DNA from: Fulvia fulva | Lineage: Eukaryota; Ascomycota; Dothideomycetes; Mycosphaerellales; Mycosphaerellaceae | DNA length: 64,000 bases | Reading direction: 5' to 3' | Assembly: GCF_020509005.1 (NCBI RefSeq) | Contig: NC_063022.1 | Location: 2,914,001-2,978,000 of the forward strand | Shown: piece by piece, positions 21,601-32,424 of the stretch | Position numbering within the stretch: the stretch's first letter is position 1 | Layout of the letters: each line of letters opens with the position of its first letter | Notes under the pieces: generated by a model | Told to the model about the DNA's origin: nothing | Seen by the model: only the letters and a program-made list of their open reading frames with translations | Databases searched by the model: none | Translations under genes and position numbers: made by a program

Positions 21601-24581
21601 TCATGCGACTTCTTGGTGGACACGTATGCCCATAGCTCATCACTTGCGCCCTCTAGGTTGAGGTATGTGCGATGACCACTGCTCCAGTCTGACAGGTTCA
21701 ACCACGAGCCTAGTTGCGCAATCACGGCTGCGATGCTGGAGTGATGCTGCGGCTTGCATAGCACGTTCAGCTTCTGCTCCTGCATATATATGTGCAGCAC
21801 AAGCATCAGTTTGGCTGCAACTTCAGCACAGTCTGGCTTCGATGGCTTGTCCGAGATGGATGGGGCCGTGGCCGTGGTCGAGATCTCATCAGCTAGAGCT
21901 GCAGCGATCACCAACATCTGATCCTTGCCGCGATCAATGCTACCCGAAGAACGGCGGCGAGGCGATCGTCGTTTAGGAGGCAGCCAAGACCATGCTGAAG
22001 CGGTGCGTATCGTCCTGTCATGCTCTGCGCGCCGAAGCTCGTATGCTGCCTCGTCAATCATGCCTGAGCTTCTGCCAGCAGCAATGCCAGACAAATTTAA
22101 ACTCGCGCGTGCTTTCGAGTCCAGTAATTCTATCACTACCGCGAAGAGTGCAGCAACCAGAGCGATCATTTCCGTACTCGCCTTGGTGCCGCGAAGTGTC
22201 CCTGTCTCCTGATTAACTCTCGCATGGCAAACACACCACGTCTTTGAGAGGTCGACTGCAATGTGCTGCGGCAACACCAGAGAGCACAAGTCGAGAAGCT
22301 CTTGCACTACCGAGCCGCGCGGTCGAAACTGCAGCTCAAGTCGATGGTGGATGCCATCTTTCGAGACCTCATCGTAAGTGCCCTTGATGCCTGCATGCTT
22401 GAGCTTGGCAAAGCCTAGCGATTGGCCAAGCACTCGATTCTTGCCAGTTTCCATGTCCCCATTGCTGGCCGGAACGTCCAGAGAGTTGTAGACTTTATAC
22501 GCCGCAGGAGTCGGAAGTGGACAGATCAAATGTGCTGCGGCTGCAAGGAACATACCACGACTTCTTCCGCAGAGAACGCCACTCATACGAGAGTCTTGAA
22601 GCTTCAAAATATCCTCACAAGGGTGCAGTTGCTCTTCGCTGACAAGGAGTGGGATGGCCAACAAATCTGAACCAGGAATCTCCGGCCACAGCTTTCGCTG
22701 TTTGATCTTGAGCAATACATGCTGAACATCGCCCGTGACCATGTCGTGCAGATAGAGGCCAAGCTTGTGATCTGCAGCTCGGCCATCATTGGGCTCGAGG
22801 ATCGTCGCTAGCTTGAGAGTATCGGCAGACTTTCGTGAGGTACCCTGCGACGAAGTGGACACGCCAAGCGGGAAAGAGTGTATCTTCCTGACCACAAGCT
22901 CACGTTTGAAGCCCTCGTCAGCACTGCCGAAAGTGGTGTCCATGCCGGAAGCTTCGAAGGTTGCGCGCATATGCCGCAAGATGTCATCGCTACTCTCATC
23001 GTTGTCAAACTCAAAGGTGTCGTCGACGTCCATCGTTTCGTCGTCGCCTTGACTTTGGCCGTAGGCACTTCCAGGCGTGGAGCCGCGGCTCTTTCGATGG
23101 GTGAGCGATCGTCTTGTGTTAGGTCCCCCGAAGGAAGTCGCGCGACGACCCCCTGTGCCGGTAAAGCTAGCATTGACTGTAGTCTGGCTGGCACGAACAT
23201 CCGCATTCATAGAGCTGACCCTACGAGGCTCGCGCACTGGCTGCGATGTCACAGGCTGATAATCGGGGTCCATCTGCGACGCCATCGCCTGTTCTTCCTC
23301 TTGCCTGGTAAGGTTTCGAGAAAGAGCGGTGGCTTGTGAAATGGCAGGATCTCCTGGGAGGACGCCGCCTCCAGCAAAGCTCTCGCGGGTGCCGTCTCGA
23401 CGTCTGAGGCCTGGAGTCGCCGCCCCTGTTCCAATGCCTGCGTTCAGGAACGAGCTTCGGCGCCTAGCCTTGGCTTCTTTCTGGTCCGCATGCAGCTTCA
23501 TGAGCTCCTTCAGGGATTTCTCCTCGACATACCACCCGTGCCAGATCGTGACAGTGCTAATGTCCGCGTTGAAAGTGGCAAGCAGAGTCAATACGCCCCT
23601 GCTATCTATCTGTTGCTGGTCGAGCTCATCCTGTGCTGAAACGTAAAAGACCTCTTCAGCTGGGTCCAGGCCTTCGAATTCGACGCTTAGCCCTGCCTGT
23701 GACTTGCTATACAAGCGCGGCCTGTGGTGTTGCAGAGAAAAAGTGACCACACCCAGATCTGACAGAGGATCCGTTAGCGAGTAGATGTTGGTGACATCTT
23801 CATCGATCAATGTACCAGAAGACGTGATGACCTCTTGGAATAGCGCATCGAGCCTAGTGATAGCACCCAGTGGGGAGGGCTGATATGGCTTGACCTGGGC
23901 AAAGTTCGTCTTGGCAAAGCTTTTGACCAGCGATGGCGACAAAGAATGTCTGAAGGAAGCATTTGGTTGCTGTGCTTGGGAGGAGAAGAAGAAGGAATTG
24001 GGTGGTGCGCGAGGAAGTTGTGGAGTTGGTGGAAGGGATGGTTGCGCTGTACGCTTCCTTTGCAGTACAATGCCTCGAGGTGCAGCAAACGCACGTTCAA
24101 GCTCGAAAGGAAGGTCGACGATGTGGTTGGAACCGCTCAGGAAGTAGATGTGAGCTTTCGTCTTTAGCAAGACCACCAGCGCCCGACCACTAGCTGTGGG
24201 TCTGGGCTGATGAGTGCGGTTGCCAGTCTCTGTGGCGAGATGTGGCCGGATCGATGCTTCCAGCAGCGTAGCCTCTGCCTTGAGAGGGTGCCGTTCAGCA
24301 CTCGCAGGCGAATTGAGTGGGAAGCTGGTCAGAACAGCTTGGAGAACATCCTCTGGCTCCCCATCAAAGCGGTAGACATTACGGATAAGCTTGCCACGCG
24401 ACCACACCACAACCCGCGAGGTCGTCAGTAGTTCCTCTTCCACATCTTCGCCGCCTTCGGTAGTGAGCCAGGTTGTCCATTGGTACTGGTCCTGCCTGGG
24501 ATCGGGTGGTAAGAAGCCTTCATCGACCAGATATGATAACGCTGCCGGCGTGTGGACACCGAGGGACTTCACAGCCGCCAT
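18681..24581 (-). CDS. APC1: Anaphase-promoting complex subunit 1 (APC1/BimE)
   Basis: This intronless frame encodes 1,966 residues, a usual length for fungal APC1, the largest scaffold of the APC/C ubiquitin ligase that triggers anaphase. The N-terminus reads MAAVKSLGVHTPAALSYL, close to known fungal APC1 starts. It leads into the N-terminal beta-propeller region (VVWSRGKLIRNVY, and KAHIYFLSG later). A long disordered Ser/Arg-rich insert follows, at roughly residues 390-570. The proteasome/cyclosome (PC) repeats begin near residue 1300 (LTNRHAGLLLALGLSGHL, MTSIGLLLGLSASYLG) and give the typical toroid. The frame is open upstream to about 24707, but the first ATG is at 24581, so that start was chosen. 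Its start faces that of NUP37 across 215 bp. Confidence 0.95.
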   Translation of the reverse strand: MAAVKSLGVHTPAALSYLVDEGFLPPDPRQDQYQWTTWLTTEGGEDVEEELLTTSRVVVWSRGKLIRNVYRFDGEPEDVLQAVLTSFPLNSPASAERHPLKAEATLLEASIRPHLATETGNRTHQPRPTASGRALVVLLKTKAHIYFLSGSNHIVDLPFELERAFAAPRGIVLQRKRTAQPSLPPTPQLPRAPPNSFFFSSQAQQPNASFRHSLSPSLVKSFAKTNFAQVKPYQPSPLGAITRLDALFQEVITSSGTLIDEDVTNIYSLTDPLSDLGVVTFSLQHHRPRLYSKSQAGLSVEFEGLDPAEEVFYVSAQDELDQQQIDSRGVLTLLATFNADISTVTIWHGWYVEEKSLKELMKLHADQKEAKARRRSSFLNAGIGTGAATPGLRRRDGTRESFAGGGVLPGDPAISQATALSRNLTRQEEEQAMASQMDPDYQPVTSQPVREPRRVSSMNADVRASQTTVNASFTGTGGRRATSFGGPNTRRSLTHRKSRGSTPGSAYGQSQGDDETMDVDDTFEFDNDESSDDILRHMRATFEASGMDTTFGSADEGFKRELVVRKIHSFPLGVSTSSQGTSRKSADTLKLATILEPNDGRAADHKLGLYLHDMVTGDVQHVLLKIKQRKLWPEIPGSDLLAIPLLVSEEQLHPCEDILKLQDSRMSGVLCGRSRGMFLAAAAHLICPLPTPAAYKVYNSLDVPASNGDMETGKNRVLGQSLGFAKLKHAGIKGTYDEVSKDGIHHRLELQFRPRGSVVQELLDLCSLVLPQHIAVDLSKTWCVCHARVNQETGTLRGTKASTEMIALVAALFAVVIELLDSKARASLNLSGIAAGRSSGMIDEAAYELRRAEHDRTIRTASAWSWLPPKRRSPRRRSSGSIDRGKDQMLVIAAALADEISTTATAPSISDKPSKPDCAEVAAKLMLVLHIYMQEQKLNVLCKPQHHSSIAAVIAQLGSWLNLSDWSSGHRTYLNLEGASDELWAYVSTKKSHEVGFANLEPPLSVFAWFEQSLQAGSAPHMPTVSTIAAMGTGAMRRSNEASRMNKMTPRLAALSAMLEHSQGLSAHPVAVVEGLFKHGLTFDILEALPESMAAPFKEAIARCEKTPPTTWLDDLLQLVGRADLANSKMQILAMAKAPPNALITTRDVTTACSAVEHPTPHGKTKEAGRHSVSQLIFHEDRRLVDATSLMHFNSIQVAQCPKQPEWDEAVHFEIQRKVMHFVTIRMIALPAGDGMIHFDSQAPLLTEKYHLPGFNSSCLMQPMGHTMTTDRSGLTEEKVNWAYFHAGASAGLRISRHAEGIDTSWIAFNKPNELTNRHAGLLLALGLSGHLRQLAKWLSFKYLTPKHTMTSIGLLLGLSASYLGTMDGLITRMLSVHITRMLPLGAAELNVSPATQTAGLMGIGLLYYNSQHRRMSEIMLSEIESMDVEDPDSGPDPLRDESYRLAAGFALGFINLGKGNDLRGLHGMQLPERLLATAVGPRPVHAVHVFDRATAGAVMATALVFMKTGDRAIANKVDIPDTEAQYAHVRPDVLMLRAIARHVILWDDIEAKGTRDDGYAIWIDENMPTCYKSRIMQVARDFSITRAINSYHIPVFNIYTGLAFALGLKYAGTGNTLARDEILSVLKIFYRFDAAEAYFFDAKLGRSALKRCIDVLALSAATVMAGTGDLDTFRWLRRLHGRTDPETTYGSHLAAHLAIGVLFLGGGTITLGTSNLAIASLMVAFYPLFPMDVHDNRVHLQAFRHLWVFAAESRCIVVEDIDTQRPIHMPIKLLMKDGSRKSMQAPCLLPDLDSIKSVQTDNSAYWKVTLDFVGNPDHLTQFRKDQRVFVRRCPATEAHNSVFTATLAALTDTVSTQASSQQIWNVLANLPAFKDLDRADFELLLPPDIQSSVYSNERSTVVDDRLVLNSAVASNDGDALWNLRVLFAWAEKAKQEGDGKVRWIGEEVIEALKAGIEERNRPAVA

Positions 24582-24796
24582 GTATCGCTGTCGAGTCGGA
24601 GGCGCCTTTGAGCATCTTCTCGAAGTTGAGTGAGCCGGCTGTGGTGATGGTCGGACTTTGGTGAATGGTTGGTGTTGGTGATGTCCGAGGTGGAAGAGGC
24701 CCGCCAAAGGAAGACGCGATCAAAACGCGTCCCCAGCTCCCGCCCAAAGTTGGCTGCCCAGATCAACAACGACCATCCTTGATCAAATCAACGACT
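24582..24796. promoter_or_regulatory. Shared divergent promoter of APC1 and NUP37
   Basis: Only 215 bp separate the two start codons, which point away from each other, so both promoters and 5' untranslated regions must lie here or overlap the coding ends. I see no clear TATA box. The spacing suggests a bidirectional promoter serving a cell-cycle ligase subunit and a nuclear pore subunit. Confidence 0.6.
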
Positions 24797-26661
24797 ATGG
24801 ACGACATACGGCGGCCGAGAGTCACCAAGCGCGAGAGGAAGCTGCAGATTGGGTGTGTCAAAATGATACACCATACGTTAGATGAGCTGACCAAGACTTC
24901 ACCAGCTACCAGCTCGAACACCGGATCCACTGCGCGCAGGCCTACCCTCTCACGGCACCAAATGGCTCGACACTAGTCATCTACGGCCACCAGAATGGCT
25001 TCCGACTGCTATGGAGGGGCGGCAGGAAACCACGAGATCGAGCGACATCACGACTGACGAATGGCGGCCACGAGACGATAGTCATCGACGACGACGACGA
25101 TGTGCCACAGCAAGAGTCGCAACAGCTTGCAGAAGACTTCGACGACGACGAGGAAGAGCTCGATCCCGACTGCCCGTATCCGAGCATCGTGCAAGAGCTT
25201 GACTACAATCTGGAAGCCACTGTCACGCGCGTTGCGATACCGTCACTCTCCAACTCCGCCATCACACCGAATGTCCTCAGGGGCAATGCTGTCTTCGTGG
25301 TGGCAGCTGCAGATGGGAGGACCATCCTGGTACACGTGCCGCTTCTGCCGCCACGAGATGATGAGCAGAAAGAGGAGCTGGCGAGAAGCATAGCAGCGTC
25401 CGCAGTCGAGCTGGCACCAGCCGGTCGCATTGCCATGGACGTGGCTGTCAAGTTCCTGCCCATCGACAATCAACCGCTCACGGCGCCTAAGCGTCACCAA
25501 GAGGGTATTGAAGGACACCTGCTGATTGCTAGTGCCTCGCGAACACTCAACATTTGGTCCATGCCCGTGGCCGCAGATGCAACCGTGGCGGATGACACTC
25601 AGCTTCTACGCAGAGCACCGGTCTCGTCACCATCGGCGCGACTGTCTTTCCATCCATCGACACGTTCCGCGCAGGTTCTACTGGCTGACGCCACCGGCTG
25701 TGCCCGTATATACGACCCATACGCCTCGAACACTCAGCAACGACGACCGACATCGAGCGATTCGACCATCGAACCAGCGCTATCGACAGCTGAGCCTGGA
25801 AGATGGGTAATGGCTTACCATGCGCCTTTCCGCTCAGGCAGAGACACAGCAGACTTCAGCCAAGCCTTAGCGCATCGCAAGAAGATACTGGACGCAAAGT
25901 GGATACTCGCAGGCAAAGGCATCCTTGCATTGCTTGAAGATGGTCAGTGGGGCATCTGGGAGGCCGCTGGCTCGACGAAAGCGGGTCGTAGTATAGAGAA
26001 CTTCGCTGTCGAGGGGTACCTGGGTCCTGCAGCCACACACGATGCAGCAGAACCTTCAAACCCTCTCAAGGGCTTGTCCAAGCTTGCCCCAATGACGCCG
26101 AACACCCGGAAAGCCAAGCAGGAACAACTCTTCACGGGTACAGCCAAGATACCTGGTACAGCAGCCAGAGGTGGTGTGTCCGTCTCACCAATCAGCTCAT
26201 ACACCGGCCAGTCCGACGAAAGCATCGCCATGTGGTACAACAGCGAAGTATACACAATTACAAGCATACAACAATTCTGGCAGCGGAGCACGACAAGTGG
26301 TGGAAGCATAGGATCGCTGTACTCCCCCGGCCTTGCCCACCTAACCGACATCGACACCATGCACGAGAACATCACCTCGATCTCGCACTTTGCGACCAAG
26401 TCCTCAAGCGCTGGCATAGGTCAAATGAACACACGGCGGGACCTCCTCATATCCGCCGAGTACCAAGCCATCATCCAGCAAACGATCCGACCGCCCACAC
26501 CTGTGCGGCAACTCTTCCAAGCTGCCGAACGACCCGCGAACCAAGATCAGCAAATGCTCGATGCCGGAAGCTTGGACCTCGATGGGATGGACCGCATGCT
26601 CGACAACATCACATCTGGCATCGCACCCGTCGCGAGGAAAGTCGGCTTTGCCGCTGGGTAG
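24797..26661 (+). CDS. NUP37: Nucleoporin Nup37 (Nup84/Y-complex)
   Basis: Exon 1 (24797-24852, 18 codons plus 2 bases) is followed by a likely intron at 24853-24905 with donor GTGTGT, branch GCTGAC and acceptor CAG. Exon 2 runs to 26661, giving about 603 residues. The joined N-terminus has the fungal Nup37 signature YQLEHRIH, then YPLTAPNGSTLVIYGHQNG and RLLWRGG, then an acidic IDDDDD stretch. The rest matches a WD-type beta-propeller, with LLIASASRTLNIWS, ILALLEDGQWGIWEA and a PMTPNTRK linker. Nup37 docks on Nup120 in the outer-ring complex of the nuclear pore. An alternative acceptor at 24895 with donor at 24855 also keeps frame, so the first residues are slightly uncertain. Confidence 0.85.
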
Positions 26662-28725
26662 AACTTGCCCTTCCTGTACAATACTTCACGCTTAAGATAC
26701 CCACGAAACCACATGTCCCCAAGGCCCCTTCTCTTCCCTCCCTTTACCTCCCCATCTTTATCCAATCCCTTCGCGTGGCAAGGTGGAGCACCTCCTCAAG
26801 GCCAATGAGATCTGCTCAGTATTACACACGATATATCAATTTGCCACTCCACTGTTCACGAGAAGTCGAAAGGCGTAAGGGACAACTTGATACTTGGCCG
26901 ACTGCGGTGAGCCTTGGTCGTCGAGGGATGTGTGCTGCCAACGTGCTTGAGCCATACGTCACATCTGTCCTGTCAGGGAGACCTTTGGGTTGTTATGAAT
27001 GGATGTGGTGGGGGTTTGGGGTGGTTGGTACAAATCTTCTGCCTTTTGGTTGTCTTGTGCCAAGGTCTTCATCCTGTTGACACAGCGTCAAGCTTCCTGT
27101 TGCGATACACTATACTGACCTGACCTCCCAGAAGTATAGATGGCGGATGTTCTCGTTCAACTGTTCCCGATGACGCTTCATTGACAGTGATGAGTCTAGA
27201 CGCCGTGCAATTGCTAATCCAGTGTCTGTGTACACGCATCACGTCTACGCGAAGCAATCGCGATCAAGACAACACCATGTCGGTCACCAGACACTTCCCT
27301 CGGATCTGAACACGCACACCACTAACGCCAACGAACACGCACGTGAACGAACGAATGGGCCAAGAAAGTGCAAAGTCGGATGGCTGGTCCTATGCACCTT
27401 TACGACTCGAAGGAAGCCACGTTTCTGCACCCTGTCAGCAGTCCTTTGTTGGATGTTGCGAATGCGATTCCGCTGCTTACATGATATATAGATGCCTGGA
27501 CCGAACTTGGAACGTCGGAAAACGAGAGAACAGACGCGCGCTGATCATGCGTTCGACCCACTTCAACATATGGAAGCTGCTGGTCGAGGAAGATCGTGAT
27601 GTTGATGGTCGGCAGCCGCGGACAGTCCAAGGCTTCAAGCGAAGTGGGCTTGATGATCGGCGCCGGGCGTGCATTCGTCATCCGGTACTCGGCAGACACT
27701 CTGGACTAACGACGCAATAGAGGAATGCGTCGTAGCCCTACGAGGTGGTGTGGTAAGAACATCCATCAGCTTCGAAGGTCGGCAACCCGGAACTACGAAG
27801 GCAGGACGGTCCACCCAAGGCAACAGCGTACTGGATCCACGAAAACGAACATTGCATCTGATGAGGCATTTGCTCCTGTACTTCGCCCAGCGGTGAGACA
27901 ACTGATGATAGCAGAAAACATGTTCCGAACATGACCTCAAACCCAAAACTTTCACAAAATCCACCGCTTCGGCTTCCGCGCCCTCCCGCGTCCGAGCTGG
28001 TGGGATGATGTCGACTTCCTTCCTGCAGTCGACCACGCGAACCGCAAGGTCTCGCAACATGGCCTCCGCTCCGCGGGCTGATTCGTCCGCAACCGCACCG
28101 CACGACGTTGTACACGCTCTTTACGGATGCTGACGGACGCATGTCTAGGGTGACTAGGATGCTTCCCGCTGCAGCCAGCCGCGCACTAGATCTCATCCCG
28201 GGCACGTCTAATCCCTGCCTGCAGGAGCTCTATGCCCTGGAGGCTGGAGCTCTCTGTCCTTACGTGCATCACGTCAGAAGATCATTATGAGCAAGACCAT
28301 ATCGGAGTTTATGCTGGAGAGAACAACGCAGCTGCGCTGACATACAGATGCGTATGCCGAAGGCGGAATCGCGTTGATGGGGCGCTAATGTCGCATTCGT
28401 TTGGGCAATGGCGCCTGTGAATGCTGGGGCCTGCGTGACATGTCGTGGATTTATCAGGGCATGTGTTGCGCCTTCTGCAGGTTTGCAACAACTTTTCTTG
28501 CACCTTCCTTCGGGCCTACCATATCTCCAGTTCAGGCCAGCTTCGGTGACGGGCGCTGTCTGTCTACTTCTTCACAGCTTCAACCTGATTCTATCCTAGC
28601 ATATTGACAGCACATCGCAGCGTCGGTCGCATATCGTTAGCGCCCAGTACAACCGCCTCCACAACATCCAGCTCCAGCAGCTTCTTGTCTCTGGTCCCTT
28701 CGTTCGCCTCTAAGAACTGTGCCCT
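26662..28725. other. 2.1-kb intergenic region, no gene supported
   Basis: This covers the NUP37 3' region and the YTP1-like gene promoter. Several frames of 60-155 codons exist on both strands. The best is a minus-strand one starting with ATG at 28060, but none has a domain, a convincing splice pattern or strong codon bias. Unspliced non-coding RNA cannot be excluded. No tRNA-like arm set was found. Confidence 0.35.
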
Positions 28726-30540
28726 ATGCGACTGCGGCGAGCAGCATTTCTAACAACCGCGGCGCTCCTCTTTGGGGCGCTGCAGCTTGTGGGAGCGCAT
28801 GGCGACGGACACAGTAGTATGGACATGGCGGCGGTGGCGAAGCAGCCTGGAGAAGAGATGACCCCAACAGAAATCGCACACCTGCTTCCCAGCTATTTCC
28901 GACACCCTGAGCATTTTGGCTGGCATTTGGCGCATTTGGTCCTCATGATCTTGGCATGGGTCATCGCAATGCCTTTGGCGATCATGCTGAGCGTGGCGCG
29001 ATCGCGGTATCATCTTCCGGCGCAGATGTTCTTCCACCTGCTGAATGGACTTGGCCTGTTCGCTGGATTAGTGTACAGCCGTTCGACGCCAGATTTGTAC
29101 GAGAACAACTCGCATCATCCTCTGGGTTGGGTAGTGACGGCTTTCACCACCGCCTGGACTCTCATGTCCGTATACGTGGCGTGTAGCGAGTACAGGAGCA
29201 GCAGGACATTTGCAATCCAGCAAGGACGCTCTCTGACAACAGCGCATATGGCTCAGCATAGCCAGCTCCAGCAGTACAACGATGAGATTTCGCCTCGAGA
29301 TTCGCACGATTCTGGCATGGGAGCTGAGCGCAATTCCGCATCCCTGTTCGGCTCCAGACAAAACTCCTCAGACAACGTACATCCAGAGCCGGGGGCGCCA
29401 TTTGATGACATGGACTTCAGCGACGACGAGGATCGCGAGCAGGAAGATCCAGAAAAGGCCGGCTTCCTAGGCAATAACCCCGCCGATCGTTTCATCTCGA
29501 AGAACGTACGCCGCGTGTCCACCCAACGAGTCTCGAAGATCATCCGCTTCCTTCAGATCTTCACCGAAAAGATCCTCCTACTCCTCGGCTTTGCCGCGAT
29601 CCTCTCAGGCTTCATCGTCTCAGGTGGTATCTTCCGCGACCGTCACATCTTCTCCGGCCTAGCACACTACATCAAAGGCGGCATCTTCTTCTGGTACGGT
29701 CTCCTCACGATGGGTCGCTGGATGGGAGCCTTTACGGAATTCGGCTGGGCATGGAATGTTCGTCCAGAAAGCCCTCTGGTATCGAAGTGGAAGACTATGG
29801 TTCCTTCAGCCGAGTTCACGGAGTCCTTCGTGATCTGGCTCTACGGCGCGAGCAACGTCTTCCTCGAGCATCTGAACAACTGGGGCGATGCCTGGACGCC
29901 CTCGGATCTCGAACATCTGAGCATTACGATGCTGTTCTTCGGCGGCGGGCTTCTTGGTATGATGTTGGAATCGAGCTGGTTGCGGGATCTGACGAACACG
30001 ACAGCGATCGTGCAGAAGAGCAAGGACCACGAGCACAAACATGCGGACTCTTTCGGCTTCAGACAAGACCAAGACCTCGAGCACCGCTGGACAGAACCCG
30101 CCACCTACCACACCCCTCTCAATCCCATGCCTGCCCTCACCATCATGCTCCTCGGCATGATGATGGGCGGGCATCATCAGGACTCCATGGTCAGCACAAT
30201 GATGCACGCCCAATGGGGCGGTCTCTTCACCGCTTTCGCCCTTGTCCGCGCGGCGACTTACGTTACCCTATACATCAAGCCCCCAACCTCCCACTTCCCG
30301 TCGCGACCCCCGAGCGAGATCGTCGCAGCATTCTGTCTTACCTCCGGGGGACTGATGTTCATGAACAGCTCCGCGGACACCGTATGGGCGATCGAGTCGA
30401 ATGGGCTGCATGCGATGACCATCTTCACCGTCACGATGGGGTTGACGGGCCTGATCTTGGCGTGGGAGGTGTTGTGTTTCGCCATCAAGGGATGGGCCGT
30501 TCGACGAGAAAGGGGCGGTGCTTGGAAGCCGTTAGTGTGA
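28726..30540 (+). CDS. YTP1-like multispanning membrane protein
   Basis: This uninterrupted frame encodes 604 residues. An N-terminal signal sequence (residues 1-24, ending VGAHG) is followed by a short His/Met-rich segment and the DUF2427-type membrane region (HLAHLVLMILAWVIAMPLAIML, HLLNGLGLFAGLVYS, about residues 65-150). A cytosolic acidic linker (about 170-255) precedes the YTP1 domain: KILLLLGFAAILSGFIV, GGIFFWYGLLTMGRWMGAF, FGGGLLGMMLES, and a Met/His-rich loop MMMGGHHQDSM. These proteins look like distant cytochrome b561/ferric-reductase-type folds. Yeast Ytp1 has no established function, so transport or redox roles are inference. The gene ends convergently with the SPT7 locus. Confidence 0.85.
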   Translation: MRLRRAAFLTTAALLFGALQLVGAHGDGHSSMDMAAVAKQPGEEMTPTEIAHLLPSYFRHPEHFGWHLAHLVLMILAWVIAMPLAIMLSVARSRYHLPAQMFFHLLNGLGLFAGLVYSRSTPDLYENNSHHPLGWVVTAFTTAWTLMSVYVACSEYRSSRTFAIQQGRSLTTAHMAQHSQLQQYNDEISPRDSHDSGMGAERNSASLFGSRQNSSDNVHPEPGAPFDDMDFSDDEDREQEDPEKAGFLGNNPADRFISKNVRRVSTQRVSKIIRFLQIFTEKILLLLGFAAILSGFIVSGGIFRDRHIFSGLAHYIKGGIFFWYGLLTMGRWMGAFTEFGWAWNVRPESPLVSKWKTMVPSAEFTESFVIWLYGASNVFLEHLNNWGDAWTPSDLEHLSITMLFFGGGLLGMMLESSWLRDLTNTTAIVQKSKDHEHKHADSFGFRQDQDLEHRWTEPATYHTPLNPMPALTIMLLGMMMGGHHQDSMVSTMMHAQWGGLFTAFALVRAATYVTLYIKPPTSHFPSRPPSEIVAAFCLTSGGLMFMNSSADTVWAIESNGLHAMTIFTVTMGLTGLILAWEVLCFAIKGWAVRRERGGAWKPLV

Positions 30541-31707
30541 TGCCAGATCGCAAGAGCACAGAGTGCATGAGATCCGGATAACAGAAGGATAGTTGCGCAG
30601 CTGGTCACTGCTGCAGGACAGGACCTACGATACCTACGATGACCCGATGGAACCTGGGCTCGATTCGATGGATGCCGACGCATGAGCTAGGTGGTGATGT
30701 GATGCGATTCAGATACCCTTTTGTTGATGATTTTGTTGGGGAGTACGATGCTGGACGACAGGATGAAGGTTAACGTGATAGATTGCGCATAATGTCTGAA
30801 TGATAACACATTACTTCAATGGTGTCGTCTTTTTGTGCCTTTTGATGTTGGGTGACAAGTTGATGCAGATGTTGGAGAAGCACAGCAGAAGTTGGCAATG
30901 GTCATGGAAGTGGGTCGAGACGCTTTAGGAAGGTGCGACAGAAGCATGTGCGTAACGTTTCTCAAGGCTAGAGGGGAGGGGCCTACGCAAAACCAAAGAC
31001 CCGTGCCGGGTAGAGGTAGTGGATGCATAAGAGACTTGAAAAAGACTAGACTGAACTGTACAGCTCGACTCTCTGTCATTACACTATATCATCCAGTTCA
31101 CCCATCATCTCCAAGAAGTCTCATCCACGACTCTCCTGCTCGTCTCTCCACATCCGCCTCATATACAAAGACTCACTCGCCTGCTCTCACGGCATCGAAG
31201 TGCACTAAGACAAGAACGCCCGCCCGAGAACCTGCCCAGCCGGTTGTCATCACTTCGCCCACCCATGTACCAAGGTGATAAAAAAGACACCCTCCCCCAC
31301 GCTCGCTTGCCTGCCCGCCCGCCTGCCTGACTCTTGGGGTATTGCAAATAATCAAAACCGTCCGTTCCCATGATGCGCTGTCAGTCTGACCTGTTTTGAT
31401 AAAAGAAATCTCCAGAACGCCTGCTCATCCCATCCGGTGATTCCGTCGTCTGGGGTTGTGTATGTGCGTGAAAAGAATGGTAGGTGTTATAGACCTGATT
31501 TGGTGGTTATGTTCAAGCTCGGAAAGATCGATGGAGGGTTTTGGTCGAGATTGATGAGGATAGTGGTTTCAGGCGTGTGCTTTGCTATGGCTGACAATGC
31601 CATGGGTTCCGAGCTCAGATCGGGCTGCTATTGTTGTTGTCTGGACGAGGGTCGAACTGTGATTGCAACCCTCGTATAACAATGGGGTCAAGGTCTTCCC
31701 AGGTTGT
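30541..31707. other. Convergent intergenic region, no gene seen
   Basis: This region separates the 3' ends of the YTP1-like gene and the SPT7 locus. It contains a pyrimidine-rich stretch near 31290-31330 (repeats of GCCTGCCCGCC) and short overlapping frames without coding character. I see no further features. Confidence 0.35.
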
Positions 31708-32424
31708 TCAAGGCCGACCACGAGGGCTGGCCGCCATTGGTGCTGTCTCATTTGGATTCGAGACTGGGGTTGGCAACCTTTCTTCGACCAGGTTTTGGAA
31801 GGTCGCACTCCGCCAATCACGATTGGGGCCGGTTCTAAGTTTCCTGATCTCTTCCACATCGTGCACTCCGTCCGGCGACTTCAGCTTTCGTCCTTTCTTT
31901 GGATTGACAAAGCGGTCGAGATGCGGACCTAGCTTTCCGGGCTTGCAGTTTTTACCACAGAACGGACAAATGCGATCCTTCAACGCTTTGCTGACGTCTC
32001 CCTCCGGCATCGCTCGAGTACCGCCATCTCGAAGCTTCCTGATCTCGTCCACATCGTGCACCCCATCCGGCGACCTCATTCTCGCGCCTCTTACCGACTT
32101 AATGAAGCGATCGAGATGCTGGGTTAGATTGTGTCGGAATGTGAACGAGTGTCCACAGAATGGGCAGCTGAAGTCTTTCGGTGCCCCAGTGTTTCTTGCG
32201 CTACCATTGTCCAAATGCGTCGTGCTCGTCAACGGTTCACCGTGGTTGCTAAGTGGAGTCCGGTCATTGATACCTTCCGGAGTATGTGGAGCACCATGCT
32301 TCTCGAAGCCTTCCTTCAAATCTTCGTGCTCATGCCGGCGCTGGGGCGCCTCAGTGTTTGCTGCGCCAACATTTTCGAAATGCGGCGTGCTAATCAACCT
32401 GTTGTCGTGGTCGCTTGGGGACTT
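31708..32424 (-). CDS. In-frame zinc-finger tail downstream of the SPT7 stop
   Basis: After the TAG at 32425-32427 the same frame stays open for 238 codons plus stop. It contains two copies of a CPFCG...HLDRF...SPDGVHD(V)(D/E)EIRKLR module, at roughly 32180-32000 and 31980-31815. Each has a C-x2-C pair and a distal His, compatible with zinc binding. The first in-frame ATG lies inside the first module, so this does not look like an independent gene starting here. The segment just before the modules (GFEKHGAPHTPEGIND) is a diverged copy of the last SPT7 residues ([16 protein letters not shown]), which ties the tail to SPT7. It could be a readthrough extension, a decayed C-terminus, or an exon of an unrecognised separate gene. 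Confidence 0.45.
   Translation of the reverse strand, partial: KSPSDHDNRLISTPHFENVGAANTEAPQRRHEHEDLKEGFEKHGAPHTPEGINDRTPLSNHGEPLTSTTHLDNGSARNTGAPKDFSCPFCGHSFTFRHNLTQHLDRFIKSVRGARMRSPDGVHDVDEIRKLRDGGTRAMPEGDVSKALKDRICPFCGKNCKPGKLGPHLDRFVNPKKGRKLKSPDGVHDVEEIRKLRTGPNRDWRSATFQNLVEERLPTPVSNPNETAPMAASPRGRP

Noticed and set aside
24582..24707. 42-residue N-terminal extension of APC1
   Set aside because: The open frame reaches 24707 but has no ATG there (the codon is TTG), while the ATG at 24581 gives the usual APC1 start.
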